Assembly: GCA_022749655.1 (NCBI GenBank)
Contig: CP094243.1
Span: 2,914,001-2,978,000, forward strand
DNA: 64,000 bases
Reading direction: 5' to 3'
Source: Xanthomonas phaseoli pv. phaseoli
GTDB lineage: Bacteria > Pseudomonadota > Gammaproteobacteria > Xanthomonadales > Xanthomonadaceae
Of the stretch, positions 1 through 10,383 are shown piece after piece. Under the pieces are notes generated by a model. That model did no database searches, was not told where the DNA came from, and saw only the letters and a program-made list of their open reading frames with translations. The position numbers and the translations under genes were made by a program. How positions within the stretch are numbered: the stretch's first letter is position 1; every line of letters begins with the position of its first letter.

Positions 1-430
1 CGTTGCCTTGAGTGCGGCGCAGTGGTTGCGCTGCATCGCAAGGTCAGAGCGAACCACATCGTGCAGAGAGGCTCATTGCGTGCTGAGAAATGACGCGCCT
101 CTCACTCAGCAGCGGTTGCTGGATTGCGTCAACGCATAGGTACGCGAAATAGCCTGGCCTGCTGGAGGCGCGCCAGGCGTCGAAACAGGCATTGTCATTC
201 CTGACGTCCCTGCAATGCGCATGAATACACGTCCGCACAGGAAGCTTTCCGCGCTGATTGTCGTCATATGCCAGTAGGTCTGGCGTCGCCGAACTCTCTG
301 ATCGAAGGTTTTTTTGCAACCACTCACCACCAGTGGCGATAAACCTCGCCGCTCATGTGGAAGAACCTGTTGCGTCGATGCCTCGCCGGGATCACGACCG
401 GCGGATGCGGCTTGGCGTTAGTGCAGGGCC
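1..430. other. No gene recognised
   Basis: Reading frames here are short, lack ribosome-binding sites and resemble no family I know. I see no tRNA and no repeat. The stretch lies downstream of the rne terminator and is probably intergenic or the edge of a gene outside the window. Confidence 0.4.
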
Positions 431-465
431 TAAAAAAAACAGCGGCCCGAAGGCCGCTATTTTTG
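431..465 (-). terminator. Intrinsic terminator of rne
   Basis: A 7-bp GC stem (441-447 pairing with 452-458) reads on the minus strand as agcggcc-ttcg-ggccgct followed by g and eight T residues. A stem closed by a UUCG tetraloop plus a long U tract is a classical Rho-independent terminator. An A/T tract also flanks the other side, so it may work weakly in both directions. Without the IS5 insertion it would sit about 60 bp downstream of the rne stop codon. Confidence 0.85.
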
Positions 466-485
466 ATGTTGACGTGACCTGTTAA

Positions 486-1647
486 GGATGGTCTGATCAA
501 TGCGGCCAGAGGATGCGTCGACCCGCATCGGTAGCGCTGACTACGCTCACACCTTCGGTTTTTCGCTGTTTCCAGCGCATTCTCGGGGCATTCTCCCCAT
601 TACAGGCACAACTTCCCAACGGCAGGCATCAACTGCTTCCGCTTCAGCCACAGGTTCGACAGCGCAAAGAGCGTCAGCACCTGCGCGGTGTTTTTGACCA
701 GGCCGCGATAGCGCACCTTGGCATAGCCAAACTGGCGCTTGATCACCCGAAACGGATGTTCCACCTTCGCACGCAGGCTGGCCTTGGTGTGCTCCCAGCG
801 CTTGGCCAACTTCAGTTCGCGCTTGTTCTTGATCTGCTTCAGCTTCGAGGGCTTCTCCGCGATCAGGTAGCGTAGCTTGCGCTTGCCCTTGATCTCATCG
901 CGCTTCTCAAGCCCGGTGTAGCCGCTGTCCCCACACACCGTGTCTTCCTTGCCATGCAGCAGCTTGTGCGCTTGCGTGATGTCCGCCACGTTGGCTGCCG
1001 TGCATTCCACGTGGTGCACTAGGCCGGATTCATCATCCACTCCAATGTGCGCCTTCATCCCGAAGAAGTATTGGTTGCCCTTCTTGGTCTGGCGCATCTC
1101 CGGATCGCGCTCACCGTCCTTGTTCTTGGTCGAACTGGGCGCAGAGATAATCGTGGCATCCACAATCGTCCCGCCGCGCAGGCTCTGACCCTTGCGCGAC
1201 AGATGCGCGTTCACCCGATTGAACAGCTTGCGCGCCAAATCGTGCTGCTCCAGCAGATGGCGAAAGTTGAGAATCGTCGTCTCGTCCGGCACCTCATCCA
1301 GCCCGCCGATCTTGGCGAAACGGCGCATCGACACCGTGTCGTACAAGGCTTCTTCCGCCGATGGATCGCTCAATGCATACCACTGCTGCAAAAAGTGGAT
1401 GCGCAGCATCGTCTCCAGCCGATACGGCTGTCGTCCCGGTTGCCCCGACTTCGGGTAGTGCGGCTCGATCAGCCCCAGCAGCTCCTTCCACGGCACGACC
1501 TGCTCCATCTCGGCCAAAAACACCTCACGCCGCGTCCGCTTGCGCTTGCCGTCGTACTCCGCGTCGCCGAAGGTCAGCTGCATCGAAATCGTCTACTCGG
1601 GTCGATGATCGATTGTGGCAGATCAGGACGGATTGTTCAGAGTTTCC
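486..1647 (-). mobile_element. IS5-family insertion sequence, copy A (IS1478-like)
   Basis: This is a 1,162-bp element. Its ends start ggatggtctgatcaatgcgg on the left and, reverse complemented, ggaaactctgaacaatccgt on the right, giving imperfect terminal inverted repeats of roughly 22 bp. It is flanked by a 4-bp direct repeat TTAA (482-485 and 1648-1651), which fits the YTAR target preference of IS5-group elements. A second copy at 26996-28157 has the same length and differs at only two positions I found (591 and 1444), one of them synonymous in the transposase. The clean target duplication marks a simple, fairly recent insertion between rne and its terminator. Confidence 0.93.
600..1583 (-). 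CDS. IS5-family transposase, copy A
   Basis: A 327-residue DDE transposase filling most of the element. It has the N-terminal IS5 region (around residues 45-110, including LRIHFLQQWYALSDPSAEE), then the first catalytic Asp in GGTIVDATII, the second in DSGYTG, and the C-terminal glutamate region KVEHPFRVIKRQFGY, matching the Y-x2-R-x3-E-x6-K type signature of the family. The frame is intact and the protein is identical to the second copy, so it is probably active. It starts 64 bp inside the right end of the element. The name IS1478-like is from memory of Xanthomonas IS5 elements, not a search. Confidence 0.92.
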   Translation of the reverse strand: MQLTFGDAEYDGKRKRTRREVFLAEMEQVVPWKELLGLIEPHYPKSGQPGRQPYRLETMLRIHFLQQWYALSDPSAEEALYDTVSMRRFAKIGGLDEVPDETTILNFRHLLEQHDLARKLFNRVNAHLSRKGQSLRGGTIVDATIISAPSSTKNKDGERDPEMRQTKKGNQYFFGMKAHIGVDDESGLVHHVECTAANVADITQAHKLLHGKEDTVCGDSGYTGLEKRDEIKGKRKLRYLIAEKPSKLKQIKNKRELKLAKRWEHTKASLRAKVEHPFRVIKRQFGYAKVRYRGLVKNTAQVLTLFALSNLWLKRKQLMPAVGKLCL

Positions 1648-1684
1648 TTAACCGACCAGGCCACTCGATCCAGTCACCTGGCGA

Positions 1685-4600
1685 TCAGTGATCGCCACGC
1701 GGCTTGTTGCTGTCGTCATCCTGCGCCTGCTCGGCTTGGTCCGATGGCGCAACCGGCTTGACTGCTTCGGACACAACCACCGTCGACTTCGGCTTGTCTG
1801 CCTGCGATGGCTGCGCTGCTGCAGGGGCTGCCGGGGGCTCGTTGGCCGAGGAGACTGCTGGCGCAGCATCGTTCGGGCTCAACGCATCGAGCATGGTGGT
1901 CTGTACCGGAGCATACGGCTTGCGCACGGGCGTGGTCTCAGCCCCTGGGCTTGCCTGCACAACCGTCGAGGTCGAGGTCGTTGCCGCCTCGGCCGATGGC
2001 GCCTGCGAAACAGATTGCTCGGCGTGCGACGACGTGACCGTGACTACTGCGGCCTGCGACGCGGGCGTACCTGCCGCAGGTGCCGGTAGGTCGTCAGCGG
2101 GCGTTGCAGGTGCCGTCTGCACCGGCGCTGCTTGCACCGACGGCGTTGCCACGTCCGCCGACACAGCGCGCCGCTGCTGGTCGGCCTTCGCGGCCTCGGC
2201 CTCGGCGGCAGGTGCAGCCGCATCTGCCGGCGCAGGCTGGTGCTGGCTGCCTGTCGCCGCATCGTTGGTCACAGGCGATGCAACAGCCGGTGCCGAAGCC
2301 GTGGTAGCCGACATCGGTGCCGTCCCGGCGGCTGGAGCCACCGCAGGTGCCGGCGTGGATGCCACAGGTGCGGAGGCGGCAACCGGGGCCGGGGCAGCGG
2401 ATGCCTGCTGCGCGACCGGCGCGGGGCGCTGCTCTGCAGCCTGTGCGGCCTCACCATCGGTGCTGACGGCAGTCGACGCGGTCGCAGCCGGCGCAGGCTT
2501 GGCGGGTGTGTCCGTGGCAACGGCGGGCGCAGCAGGGCGATCCTGAGCGGTGTCAGCCTTGGCAACAGGTTTTGTTGCTGGCGCTTGCGATGCCGGCACG
2601 GCATTGGAAACCGGCGCGGTGGTCGAGGCTGTATCACTGCCGAGCTGTGGCTCTGCACGCTCCTTGGGAACCGGACGCGGCTTGGCGGCTGCCTGGGCTG
2701 CCGGTTCCGACTTGGCGCGCACGGCCGGTGCCGGTGCGTCATCGTCGAAATCGAACTCGGGCTGGCCGGCGCGCGGTGCGCCCGAAACATGCGCGTGAGC
2801 ACCGGCGTCGTCGCCTTCGCTATCGCCATCGAGATCGTTGTCGGTATCGCTGTCCAGATCGTCGCCTTCCAGGCCATCGACGCTGGCACCACCTTCTCCG
2901 TTGGCACCGGCGCCACGACGACGACGACGGCCACCACGACGACCGCGGCGGCGACGGCTTCCGCCTTCGCCATTGGCAGCATCGTCGCCTGCGGCATCCT
3001 GGGCCGGTGCAGTCGCATTTGCGTCGGCACCGCGATCAGCGGTGGATTCGATCACGGTGACATCGACCGGATGCGCCTGGACCGCTTCATTCGCGTTGGT
3101 CTGCGTATTGGTGGGTGCAGCGGCATCGGCAATGGCGGACACCATGCTCGACGTGGTTGCCGTTGCGGCAGTGGAGGTCAGGGTCTGCGCCGCTGCCGTG
3201 CCCTCATCCTGGCGGGCCGGACGCGGCTGCCGCTCGGCTGGGGCGCCGTCCTGCTGCGCAGGCGCACGTGGCGGACGTGGGCTCTGGTTCTGCGGCTTGG
3301 ACTTCTGCTGCTGCGGCTGCTGCTTTGGCGCCTGCGTTTCATTGCGCGGCGGCTTGGGCGCCTGCACCTGCTGCTGTGCCTGTGCGCCGTTCTGCGCACC
3401 CTGGCCGTTGGCAGGCTGACGGCGTTCATCGCGGCGTTCCTTGTTGGCGCCGTTGCCATTGCCACCATTGCCGCGTTGCTGGTTGCCACCATTACCACCG
3501 CTGCGGGCATCGCGACCATCGCGGCGCTGACCGCCACGCTCGCCGCGTTCGCTGCGGGTATTGCGGCCAGCATCGTTCTGGCGCGGACGCGGGGCCGACT
3601 CCGGGGCCGGGGCAACGGGCTCGACGCCGCCGAAGATCCGCTTCAGCCAGCCCACCACGCCGGTGACCGGTGCCGGAATGGGCACGGTCACCACCGGCGC
3701 CGGCGCCGCGACAGGCGCGACCGGGGCAGGGGCCTCTTCGCGCACCGGAGCGGGCTGGCTAGGCTTGATCGAAGTCACCGCCGGGGCGGCCGGGATGTTC
3801 AACTGCGCCTTGGTCAGCGCATGCACCGGCAACTTGCGCGGGTGCCGCGCTGGTAGCTCGGCTTGCCGCTTTCTTCGCCCAGTTCGTTCTCGCGCAGGCG
3901 CGTGACTTCGTAGTGCGGGGTATGCAGTTGCTCGTCGGCGACGATGATGATCGGCGACTCATGGCGCTGCTCGATTTCACGCAGCGCGCTGCGCTTTTCG
4001 TTGAGCAGGTAGTTGGCGATTTCCACCGGGGCCTGGACCAGCACCTGCCCGGTGTTTTCCTTCATGGCGTGCTCTTCGGCCACGCGAATGATCGACAGCG
4101 ACAGCGACTCGACACTGCGCATGCGGCCATGGCCGTCGCAACGCGGGCAGACGATCTGGCTGGATTCGCCCAGGCTCGGACGCAGGCGCTGGCGGCTCAT
4201 TTCCATCAGGCCGAAGCGCGAGATACGGCCAAGCTGCACGCGTGCGCGGTCGTATTTGAGCGCGTTCTGCAGCCTGTTTTCGACTTCGCGCTGGTGCTTG
4301 GACGAGGCCATGTCGATGAAGTCGATGACCACCAGGCCACCCAGGTCGCGCAGGCGCAACTGGCGTGCGACTTCTTCGGCCGCTTCCAGATTGGTCTGGA
4401 ACGCGGTTTCTTCGATATCGCTGCCCTTGGTGGCGCGCGAGGAGTTCACGTCGACGGCGGTCAGCGCTTCGGTCTGGTCCACCACGATGGAGCCGCCCGA
4501 GGGCAGGCGCACGTTGCGCTCATAGGCGCCTTCGATCTGCGATTCGATCTGGAAGCGATTGAACAGCGGAATATCGTCGGTGTAGTGCTTGAGCTTGCGC

Positions 4601-5352
4601 AGGCTCTGCGGCATCACCTGCTTCATGAACTCCTGGGCGTCGGCGTACAACTCCGGCGTGTCGACCAGGATTTCGCCGACGTCGGCGCGCAGGTAGTCGC
4701 GCAGGGCGCGGATGATCAGGCGCGATTCCTGGTAGATCAGGAAGGCCGCCGGCTTGCTCAGCGCAGCTTCGGCAATCGCCTTCCAGGTCTGCAGCAGATA
4801 GTCCAGATCCCACTGCAGTTCTTCGGCGTCACGGCCGACACCGGCGGTGCGGATGATCACGCCCATGTCGTCGGGGATATCGAGCTTGTCCAGCGCTTCC
4901 TTCAGCGCGGCGCGGTCTTCGCCCTCGATGCGGCGCGAAACGCCACCGGCGCTCGGCGAATTGGGCATCAGCACCATGTAACGGCCGGCCAGCGAGATGA
5001 ACGTGGTCAGGGCAGCGCCCTTGTTGCCACGCTCTTCCTTGTCGACCTGCACCACGATTTCCTGGCCTTCGCGCAGCAATTCGCGAATGGTCGCCTTGTT
5101 ATGGTCGACGCCGGCCTGGAAATAGTCGCGGGAAATTTCCTTCAACGGCAGGAACCCATGACGCTCGGCGCCATAATCCACGAACGCCGCTTCCAGGGAA
5201 GGCTCGAGCCGGGTGATGCGGCCCTTATAGATGTTGGACTTCTTTTGTTCCTTGGACGGCTGTTCGATGTCGATGTCGTACAGGGTCTGGCCGTCCACAA
5301 TCGCCACGCGCAGCTCTTCGGCCTGCGTTGCGTTGATCAGCATTCGCTTCAT
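1685..5352 (-). CDS. rne: Ribonuclease E, frameshifted after the catalytic half
   Basis: RNase E initiates mRNA decay and processes rRNA and tRNA precursors. From the start at 5352 (GAGGAA ribosome-binding site about 7 bases upstream) come an S1 RNA-binding domain (about residues 35-125), a 5'-sensor/RNase H-like region, the DNase I-like catalytic part with metal-binding Asp in [13 protein letters not shown] and VVIDFIDM, and the Zn-link CPRCDGHG. The second half is a long Arg-, Ala- and Pro-rich scaffold with [14 protein letters not shown] stretches, typical of the disordered degradosome region. One C is missing from a C run (G run 3840-3842 on the plus strand). As written the protein stops after about 512 residues; adding one base joins it to the roughly 710-residue tail, giving the usual length near 1,200. 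The catalytic core is complete either way. An IS5 copy sits 37 bp beyond the stop. Confidence 0.93.
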
Positions 5353-5795
5353 TGTTGCGTTCCTCACGCGCTCTACCGCGCGGAACGCCGTGACGTTTCG
5401 CCTCTGGAACAGCTTGTCGGCCCTTCGCGCAACGCGCGGACAGGCCTGACCAGAGTTTCCAGCGCTGCAACACCACGGCAGGCCGCGGGAGCGCTTGTTT
5501 AAGTTTTATAGGTGTTTCAGGGCCGGCAGCCGCGTCCGGAAACACCGGGGCAGCGCACGGGACATGTTCAGCGCAGCGGTCAAAAACCGCCGGCGATGGC
5601 CGGGTAGGCCGGTGAGCCGCTAACATGGCCGCCCCGGGGCGGTGGTCGCGCACTGTGCCGGAATCATCGGAAGTCAGGCTTCTGGCCAATCAACTTCCAA
5701 CAAAATCAAACCCTTATCTCGCTCGCCGAGTGTAACAGAATAAAGAGCCGGATGACCGACCCCCAGCCCCCAAGCCGCCGGCCGACCGCGTCGGC
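5353..5795. promoter_or_regulatory. Divergent rne / rluC intergenic region with long rne leader
   Basis: About 400 bp separate the divergent starts of rne and rluC. An AT-rich patch near 5498-5520 and another near 5728-5748 (aacagaataaa) are the likely promoter areas. A long untranslated rne leader would fit the known autoregulation of rne through its 5' UTR in E. coli, but I cannot map a conserved leader structure here, so that role is inference. Confidence 0.45.
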
Positions 5796-6737
5796 GTGCG
5801 CATTCTCAAAGTTCCGGAAGACCGTGCTGGGCAGCGGCTGGATAATTTCCTGCTTGGCCAGCTCAAGGGGGCTCCACGCAGCCTGATCTACAAGCTGGTC
5901 CGCAGCGGCCAGGTACGGGTCAACGGCGGGCGGGCCAAGGCCGAGCGCAAGCTGGAGGGCGGCGAAGAAGTGCGGATTCCGCCGGTGCGGGTCAACGAAG
6001 AGGGCGACAAGGCGGCGCCACCGCCGTCGTTCATGGCCCGGCTGGAGGCGGCGATCGTCTTCGAGGACGCGCGACTGCTCGCCCTGAACAAGCCATCCGG
6101 GGTTGCCAGCCACGGCGGTAGCGGGATTAGCTTCGGCGCCATCGAAACCCTGCGGGCGCTGCGGCCGAACCAGAGCCTGGAACTGGTGCACCGGCTCGAT
6201 CGCGATACGTCCGGCCTGTTGATCGTGGCCAAGAAACGCTCGGCGCTCACCGAGCTGCAGGCCTTGATGCGTGAAGACGACCGCGTCGACGGGCGCGGCA
6301 TCACCAAGCGCTACCTGACCCTGCTGGTGGGCCGCATGCCCGACGGCGTGATGAGCGTGGACGCGCCGCTGCACATCGGACTGCGCCAGGGAGGGGAGCG
6401 GCATGTGCAGGTGAATGCGATCGGCAAGCCATCGCTGAGCCATTTCAAGTTGCTGGAACGGCGCGGCGGGCATTCCTATTGCGAAGTGCGCATCGAGACC
6501 GGTCGCACCCACCAGATTCGCGTGCATGCCCAGCACCTGGGGCACCCGGTGGCCGGCGACGATAAATACGGTGCGGCAGACGTCAACAAGCGTCTACGCG
6601 ACCAGCTTGGTTTGAAGCGGCTGTTCCTGCATGCCGCATCGCTGGAATTCGCACTGGATGCGGGCAAGACACCGTACGTGTTGAGCGCGCCGCTGGCGCC
6701 AGAGCTGGCCGAGGCGCTGGACCAGCTCGGTCGCTGA
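5796..6737 (+). CDS. rluC: 23S rRNA pseudouridine synthase RluC
   Basis: It makes pseudouridine at 23S rRNA positions 955, 2504 and 2580 in the E. coli family. An S4 RNA-binding domain occupies about residues 5-65 (RLDNFLLGQLKGAPRSLIYK), followed by the RsuA/RluA catalytic domain with the signature HRLDRDTSGLL; the nucleophilic Asp is about residue 135. KPSGVASHGG and RTHQIRVHAQHLGHPVAGD are also typical. The GTG at 5796 is the first start in frame. An ATG at 5751 with a better context is out of frame; small length changes in the two C5 runs between 5759 and 5771 would join it to this frame, so the true start may lie there and the protein be about 15 residues longer. It is divergent from rne, a common arrangement in gammaproteobacteria. 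Confidence 0.93.
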   Translation: MRILKVPEDRAGQRLDNFLLGQLKGAPRSLIYKLVRSGQVRVNGGRAKAERKLEGGEEVRIPPVRVNEEGDKAAPPPSFMARLEAAIVFEDARLLALNKPSGVASHGGSGISFGAIETLRALRPNQSLELVHRLDRDTSGLLIVAKKRSALTELQALMREDDRVDGRGITKRYLTLLVGRMPDGVMSVDAPLHIGLRQGGERHVQVNAIGKPSLSHFKLLERRGGHSYCEVRIETGRTHQIRVHAQHLGHPVAGDDKYGAADVNKRLRDQLGLKRLFLHAASLEFALDAGKTPYVLSAPLAPELAEALDQLGR

Positions 6738-6769
6738 CGCAGCCATGGCGGCTGCGCCAGCGCGCTGGC

Positions 6770-8554
6770 TCAGCCCTCGTGGCGGTGGTCGTGATGCTGC
6801 GGCTGCGCCGACGGATGCGGGCGCTGCTGGTGCATATCGGCCTGGTGTGTCGGAGCGGCACGCGGTGGGGCGAAGGACGCCATCCGCTGCATGTGCTGCT
6901 GCGGCTCTGCCTTCATGACCGGGCGCGGTTCGTCACGCGGGCGCGACTGCTGCGCATGTTCGGCCCGCGGCAATGCTGCGGACGCAAACTGCTGATGGGG
7001 CGGCAGGTCTCGCTGTGCTTGCACGGGCGGCTTCCATTGCGCAGGTTGGGATTGCGCTCGGAACTGGCTGTCGCGGGCGTCGCGGCCGGCGAATGCATCG
7101 CGCGGCGGCATGCCAGCATGTGCGCGGCTGGCTGCAGCTGCAGCTGCCTGCTCCTGCGCTGCCCGCGGCTCTGCGCGTGCCTGCGCCATATGCTGCGGTG
7201 CGGCCTGCAAGTCATTCACCCGTGCGGGCGTTGCAGCCGATGCGAATGCCGGTGCTTGCACGCGCGGTGAACGCGGTGCGGAGGGCACTGGCTGCATCGG
7301 GTGGGCAGCAGTTGTCAGGGGCGCAGCATGCGGCGAAGGCGATGCGTTCAGCGCGACCGGGCGCCCTGGCTGCAGCATCTGCGCATTGAAATGCGGTGTG
7401 GCCAGATGCGCATAGTCGGGCGCACGATGCGGCTGGGCAGGCGAGGGCGCTGGCGTGGTGGCTCCTGCAAAGGCACCAAGCCCACGCGCGCCGGCGACTG
7501 TTGCAGGTAGAGCGGCCGCCTGCGCTGCGTGAAAGCTGGCTGGGGAGATCCCGGCCACAGGCGCAAAGGTCGAAGCGGACCAATGGCGCTGATCCTGATT
7601 CACATACGCGCGCGAATCGATATAGGTATTTCGGTTGTTGATGATGGTGGTGCGCGGGGCATAGACATGGTTCTGGTAGACCACGTAATGCGGTGCGGCC
7701 GGCGGCGCGTTCCAGTCCACGCCCCAGCTGTTCCAGCCCCAGCGGTGCCAGGCAGGCGCCGGCTCGGCCCAGCCGAACCAACCGTGGTGGTGCTCGAGCG
7801 CGCCGCCCACCAACACGCCGACGCCGAACGACACCAGGCCGGTGGTGACGACGTCGCCTTCGTCGTACCAGCGGACTGGGCGGTAGCGATACTCCCGATA
7901 GACATCGACCGGCGTGCCGTAGACCACGCCGGGGTCGTAGCGCGGGACGTACACCACGTCCGGTTGCGCCGATTCGATGGTGATCACCTGCGAGGGCGGC
8001 GGGACGCGGCCCTCGTCCAGAATGGGCGTCACCACCACATGGCGCGCCACCTGCACTTGCTGTTGCGGCGTACTGCGCAGATGGCCGCTGGCCTGGGCGC
8101 GTTGGCGCATGATCTGCACCGCGTTGAGTACATCGTTGGGGTCGTGGGCATAGGCATCGCCGAGCGCACGCGTCCAATCCAGATTGCCGGCCAGTTGGGC
8201 CACCACGTCGGGAAAGGCGGTCAGTGCCTTGATGCTCGGATCCCACGATTGCGACACCGTGGCCTGGGCGCGATCGGCAGCGCTCAAGCCGCTATTGCTG
8301 CGTAGCCATTCCTGTGCGGTGACCACCTGATCGGGATAGACCGACGCCGCCAGCGTTTGCGCCAGCAACTTATCTGGGAACAGGGCAATTGGCGCAACCA
8401 GTTGGTAGAGCTGGTCCGCCGTGGGCGGCGTGTAAGCCGGCGCTGCCGTCGCGCTGGGAGGCGGCGGAGGCTCGGCTGCAGCCGGAGCCGGTGCGTCCGT
8501 GCGTTGACACCCGCAGAGTGCAATCGTGGCGGTGGATGCGATCGACAGCGCCAA
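6770..8554 (-). CDS. DUF3300 domain lipoprotein
   Basis: A protein of about 594 residues. It has a short hydrophobic leader ending in a Cys (IALCGC, a probable lipobox), a Pro/Ala linker, and then a DUF3300 domain over about residues 40-290 (QLVAPIALFPDKLLAQTL, AFPDVVAQLAGNLDWTRALG, PDVVYVPRYDPGVVYG). The C-terminal half is low-complexity, rich in Ala, Pro, Gln and His, and ends in a His-rich tail. DUF3300 proteins are secreted envelope proteins of unknown biochemical role. The only usable start in frame is a TTG at 8554; no ATG precedes it in frame, so the N-terminus is tentative. Confidence 0.85.
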   Translation of the reverse strand: MALSIASTATIALCGCQRTDAPAPAAAEPPPPPSATAAPAYTPPTADQLYQLVAPIALFPDKLLAQTLAASVYPDQVVTAQEWLRSNSGLSAADRAQATVSQSWDPSIKALTAFPDVVAQLAGNLDWTRALGDAYAHDPNDVLNAVQIMRQRAQASGHLRSTPQQQVQVARHVVVTPILDEGRVPPPSQVITIESAQPDVVYVPRYDPGVVYGTPVDVYREYRYRPVRWYDEGDVVTTGLVSFGVGVLVGGALEHHHGWFGWAEPAPAWHRWGWNSWGVDWNAPPAAPHYVVYQNHVYAPRTTIINNRNTYIDSRAYVNQDQRHWSASTFAPVAGISPASFHAAQAAALPATVAGARGLGAFAGATTPAPSPAQPHRAPDYAHLATPHFNAQMLQPGRPVALNASPSPHAAPLTTAAHPMQPVPSAPRSPRVQAPAFASAATPARVNDLQAAPQHMAQARAEPRAAQEQAAAAAASRAHAGMPPRDAFAGRDARDSQFRAQSQPAQWKPPVQAQRDLPPHQQFASAALPRAEHAQQSRPRDEPRPVMKAEPQQHMQRMASFAPPRAAPTHQADMHQQRPHPSAQPQHHDHRHEG

Positions 8555-8878
8555 GGCAAGGCGCCCTTGTGACCATGTGCGTTGTATACGGCACCTCGCT
8601 GTGTGTGCGTTGATGACGCGCGTACCATGCGCCGGCTTGAGTGTCTGGAACCTTTCTAAAACTTGGCTTCAGTCAACCAGGCGCGACGGTGTTCAGCAGA
8701 CGTGCGGGAAACCGCTTGCCAACGAAGGGGCACTGCGACGCGCGCTTGAGTTCAGGCAGGCGGCGCGCATCGGTTCGTCATTCAAAAGCCAGCGATGGCA
8801 TTGCTGAAGAAGCTTGCAGCCGCGCATGCAGCAGAGCTTGCGGCCAGGTCATCACGAGCTGCCAGCGCACGACGCGCT
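8555..8878. other. Intergenic, nothing recognised
   Basis: No supported gene, RNA or repeat. It holds the upstream region of the DUF3300 gene and the downstream end of the ZIP transporter gene. Confidence 0.5.
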
Positions 8879-9697
8879 TCACGGCGTTGCGAAACGGAAC
8901 AACACCAGGCTGATCGCCAGCGTCCCCATGCCCGAAACTAGGCCATACACAGTCTCGTGACCCTGGGCGTAGCGCTTGGCAGCCGGCAGTAACTCGTCCA
9001 GTGCCAGAAACACCATGACCCCGGAGATCAGCCCGAACACGGTGCCGAAGACCGCATCCGAGAGCACGCTGGCCAAGGCCAGATATCCGATGCCCGCACC
9101 GATCGGTTCGGCCAACCCGCTGAGCAGGCTGGCGCCCACCGCATAGAACTTGTTGCGCGTGGCGAAATACACCGGCACCGCGATCGCGATGCCTTCGGGA
9201 ATATTGTGGATGGCGATCGCGAACGCCAGCGGCATGCCGACCGCCGGGCTTTCAAGCGTAGCGAAGAAAGTCGCCAATCCTTCCGGGAAATTGTGCGCGG
9301 TGATCGCGACGGCGGTCATCAGGCCGACCCGACGGATATAGGCGCGGTTGTCTTCGCGAAAGTGCGGATCGTCGCTGGACAAACTCTGGTGCGGATTCGG
9401 CACCAGGCGGTCGATCACCATGATCAGCAGCACGCCGCCAAGAAAGGTCAGTGTGCCGAAGGTAAAGCCGAGCTTGTCGTTGTAGGCCTGGGAAAACGCG
9501 GCGATCGACTTGTTGAGGATCTCGGTGAGCGATACGTACACCATGGCGCCGCCGGCGAAGGCCAGGCCGAATGCCAACAGCCGCGGGTTGGGCTTTTTGG
9601 CAAACACCACCATGAGGCTGCCGAGCCCGGTTGCCAGCCCGGCCGCCAGCGTGACCGCAAGCGCGATCCAGAGATTGTGCGATGACACTGCAAGCAT
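8879..9697 (-). CDS. zupT: ZIP-family divalent metal transporter (ZupT-like)
   Basis: An inner-membrane importer of Zn(II) and related divalent cations. About 272 residues with eight predicted hydrophobic segments. The two ZIP metal-site helices are clear: HNFPEGLATFFA (TM4) and HNIPEGIAIAVPVYF (TM5), both with the H-N-x-P-E-G signature that forms the binuclear metal site. A cytoplasmic loop between TM3 and TM4 carries His and Asp residues. The ATG at 9697 is preferred to the TTG/GTG-type extension to 9748 because the hydrophobic N-terminus begins there and an AGGAC motif lies upstream. It stands alone; no Zur box was recognised. Confidence 0.9.
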   Translation of the reverse strand: MLAVSSHNLWIALAVTLAAGLATGLGSLMVVFAKKPNPRLLAFGLAFAGGAMVYVSLTEILNKSIAAFSQAYNDKLGFTFGTLTFLGGVLLIMVIDRLVPNPHQSLSSDDPHFREDNRAYIRRVGLMTAVAITAHNFPEGLATFFATLESPAVGMPLAFAIAIHNIPEGIAIAVPVYFATRNKFYAVGASLLSGLAEPIGAGIGYLALASVLSDAVFGTVFGLISGVMVFLALDELLPAAKRYAQGHETVYGLVSGMGTLAISLVLFRFATP

Positions 9698-9961
9698 GTG
9701 GCGCGACGTCCTGGGGGAATGAAGAACTTCCTGGAGAGAGCGTGGCAACCGTAGCTCGCCAGATACCCATGCCCCTCCGCGGAAGCAGGATGGCCATGCC
9801 GCGATGACGAAGACGTCGTGTTGAGGACGAAAAGCAACGCATCCGCGCCAGCGTCAGACGCAGGCAAAACACGCGCGCGCGAACAAGGCGCTGTTGCTCA
9901 TGCGCGGGTGTCGATGCGCTTGTGCCGTGCAGAAACAAGGCGCCACCGACCTGCGCGGTCC

Positions 9962-10383
9962 TCAGCCGCCGCGGCGTGCGCGCTCCTCGATGGCGAAACA
10001 CTCGTTCGGACGCGGCACCGGCGGCTTGAACGAGACCGGCACCTGGATGGTCTGCGCCACGGCCTGGCCATTGCGGGTGGCGGCCTTGAATTGCCACTCG
10101 CGCACGCGCGTCTGGGCCGCTTCGTCGAGTACGGGCTGGCCACTGCTCTGGGCCACCGAGACGTCGGTCGGCGAGCCTTGGGGCCGACCACGACCCGCAG
10201 CACAGTGGTACCGCCGACGCCGGCGCAAGCCAGCTGCGGCGAATATTCCGGCGGAGGCGTCTTCACGGCAGCCAGCTCGGTGGGCGCGACGGTGGGCGCG
10301 GCAGCCTGCTGGGGCGACTTGCCGCAGCCGCCAAGGCCGGTGGCGACGATGAGGCCGGCGAGCGCAGCGCGATACATGTTCAT
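9962..10383 (-). CDS. Small lipoprotein with TonB-C-like domain, frameshifted
   Basis: The N-terminus is a lipoprotein signal ([12 protein letters not shown], Cys near residue 20). After a Pro/Ala linker comes a TonB C-terminal-like fold: [16 protein letters not shown], then, after a frameshift, [20 protein letters not shown] and [21 protein letters not shown]. The family pattern is G-x-V-x2-V-x-V followed by S-S-G-x-x-x-LD-x-A and a VPxxF end. One C is missing in a C run (plus-strand G run 10180-10183). The intact product would be about 140 residues. No energy-transducing TM helix is present, so it is probably a periplasmic lipid-anchored partner and not a true TonB. Its ATG overlaps the stop of the pterin dehydratase gene (ATGA), so the two are co-translated. 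Confidence 0.75.

Noticed and set aside
1704..3905. Long plus-strand and other-frame open frames across the 3' half of rne
   Set aside because: The high-GC, Ala/Arg/Pro-rich scaffold leaves all frames open. The plus-strand products are strings of Gly, Arg and Cys without motifs, while the minus frame continues RNase E.
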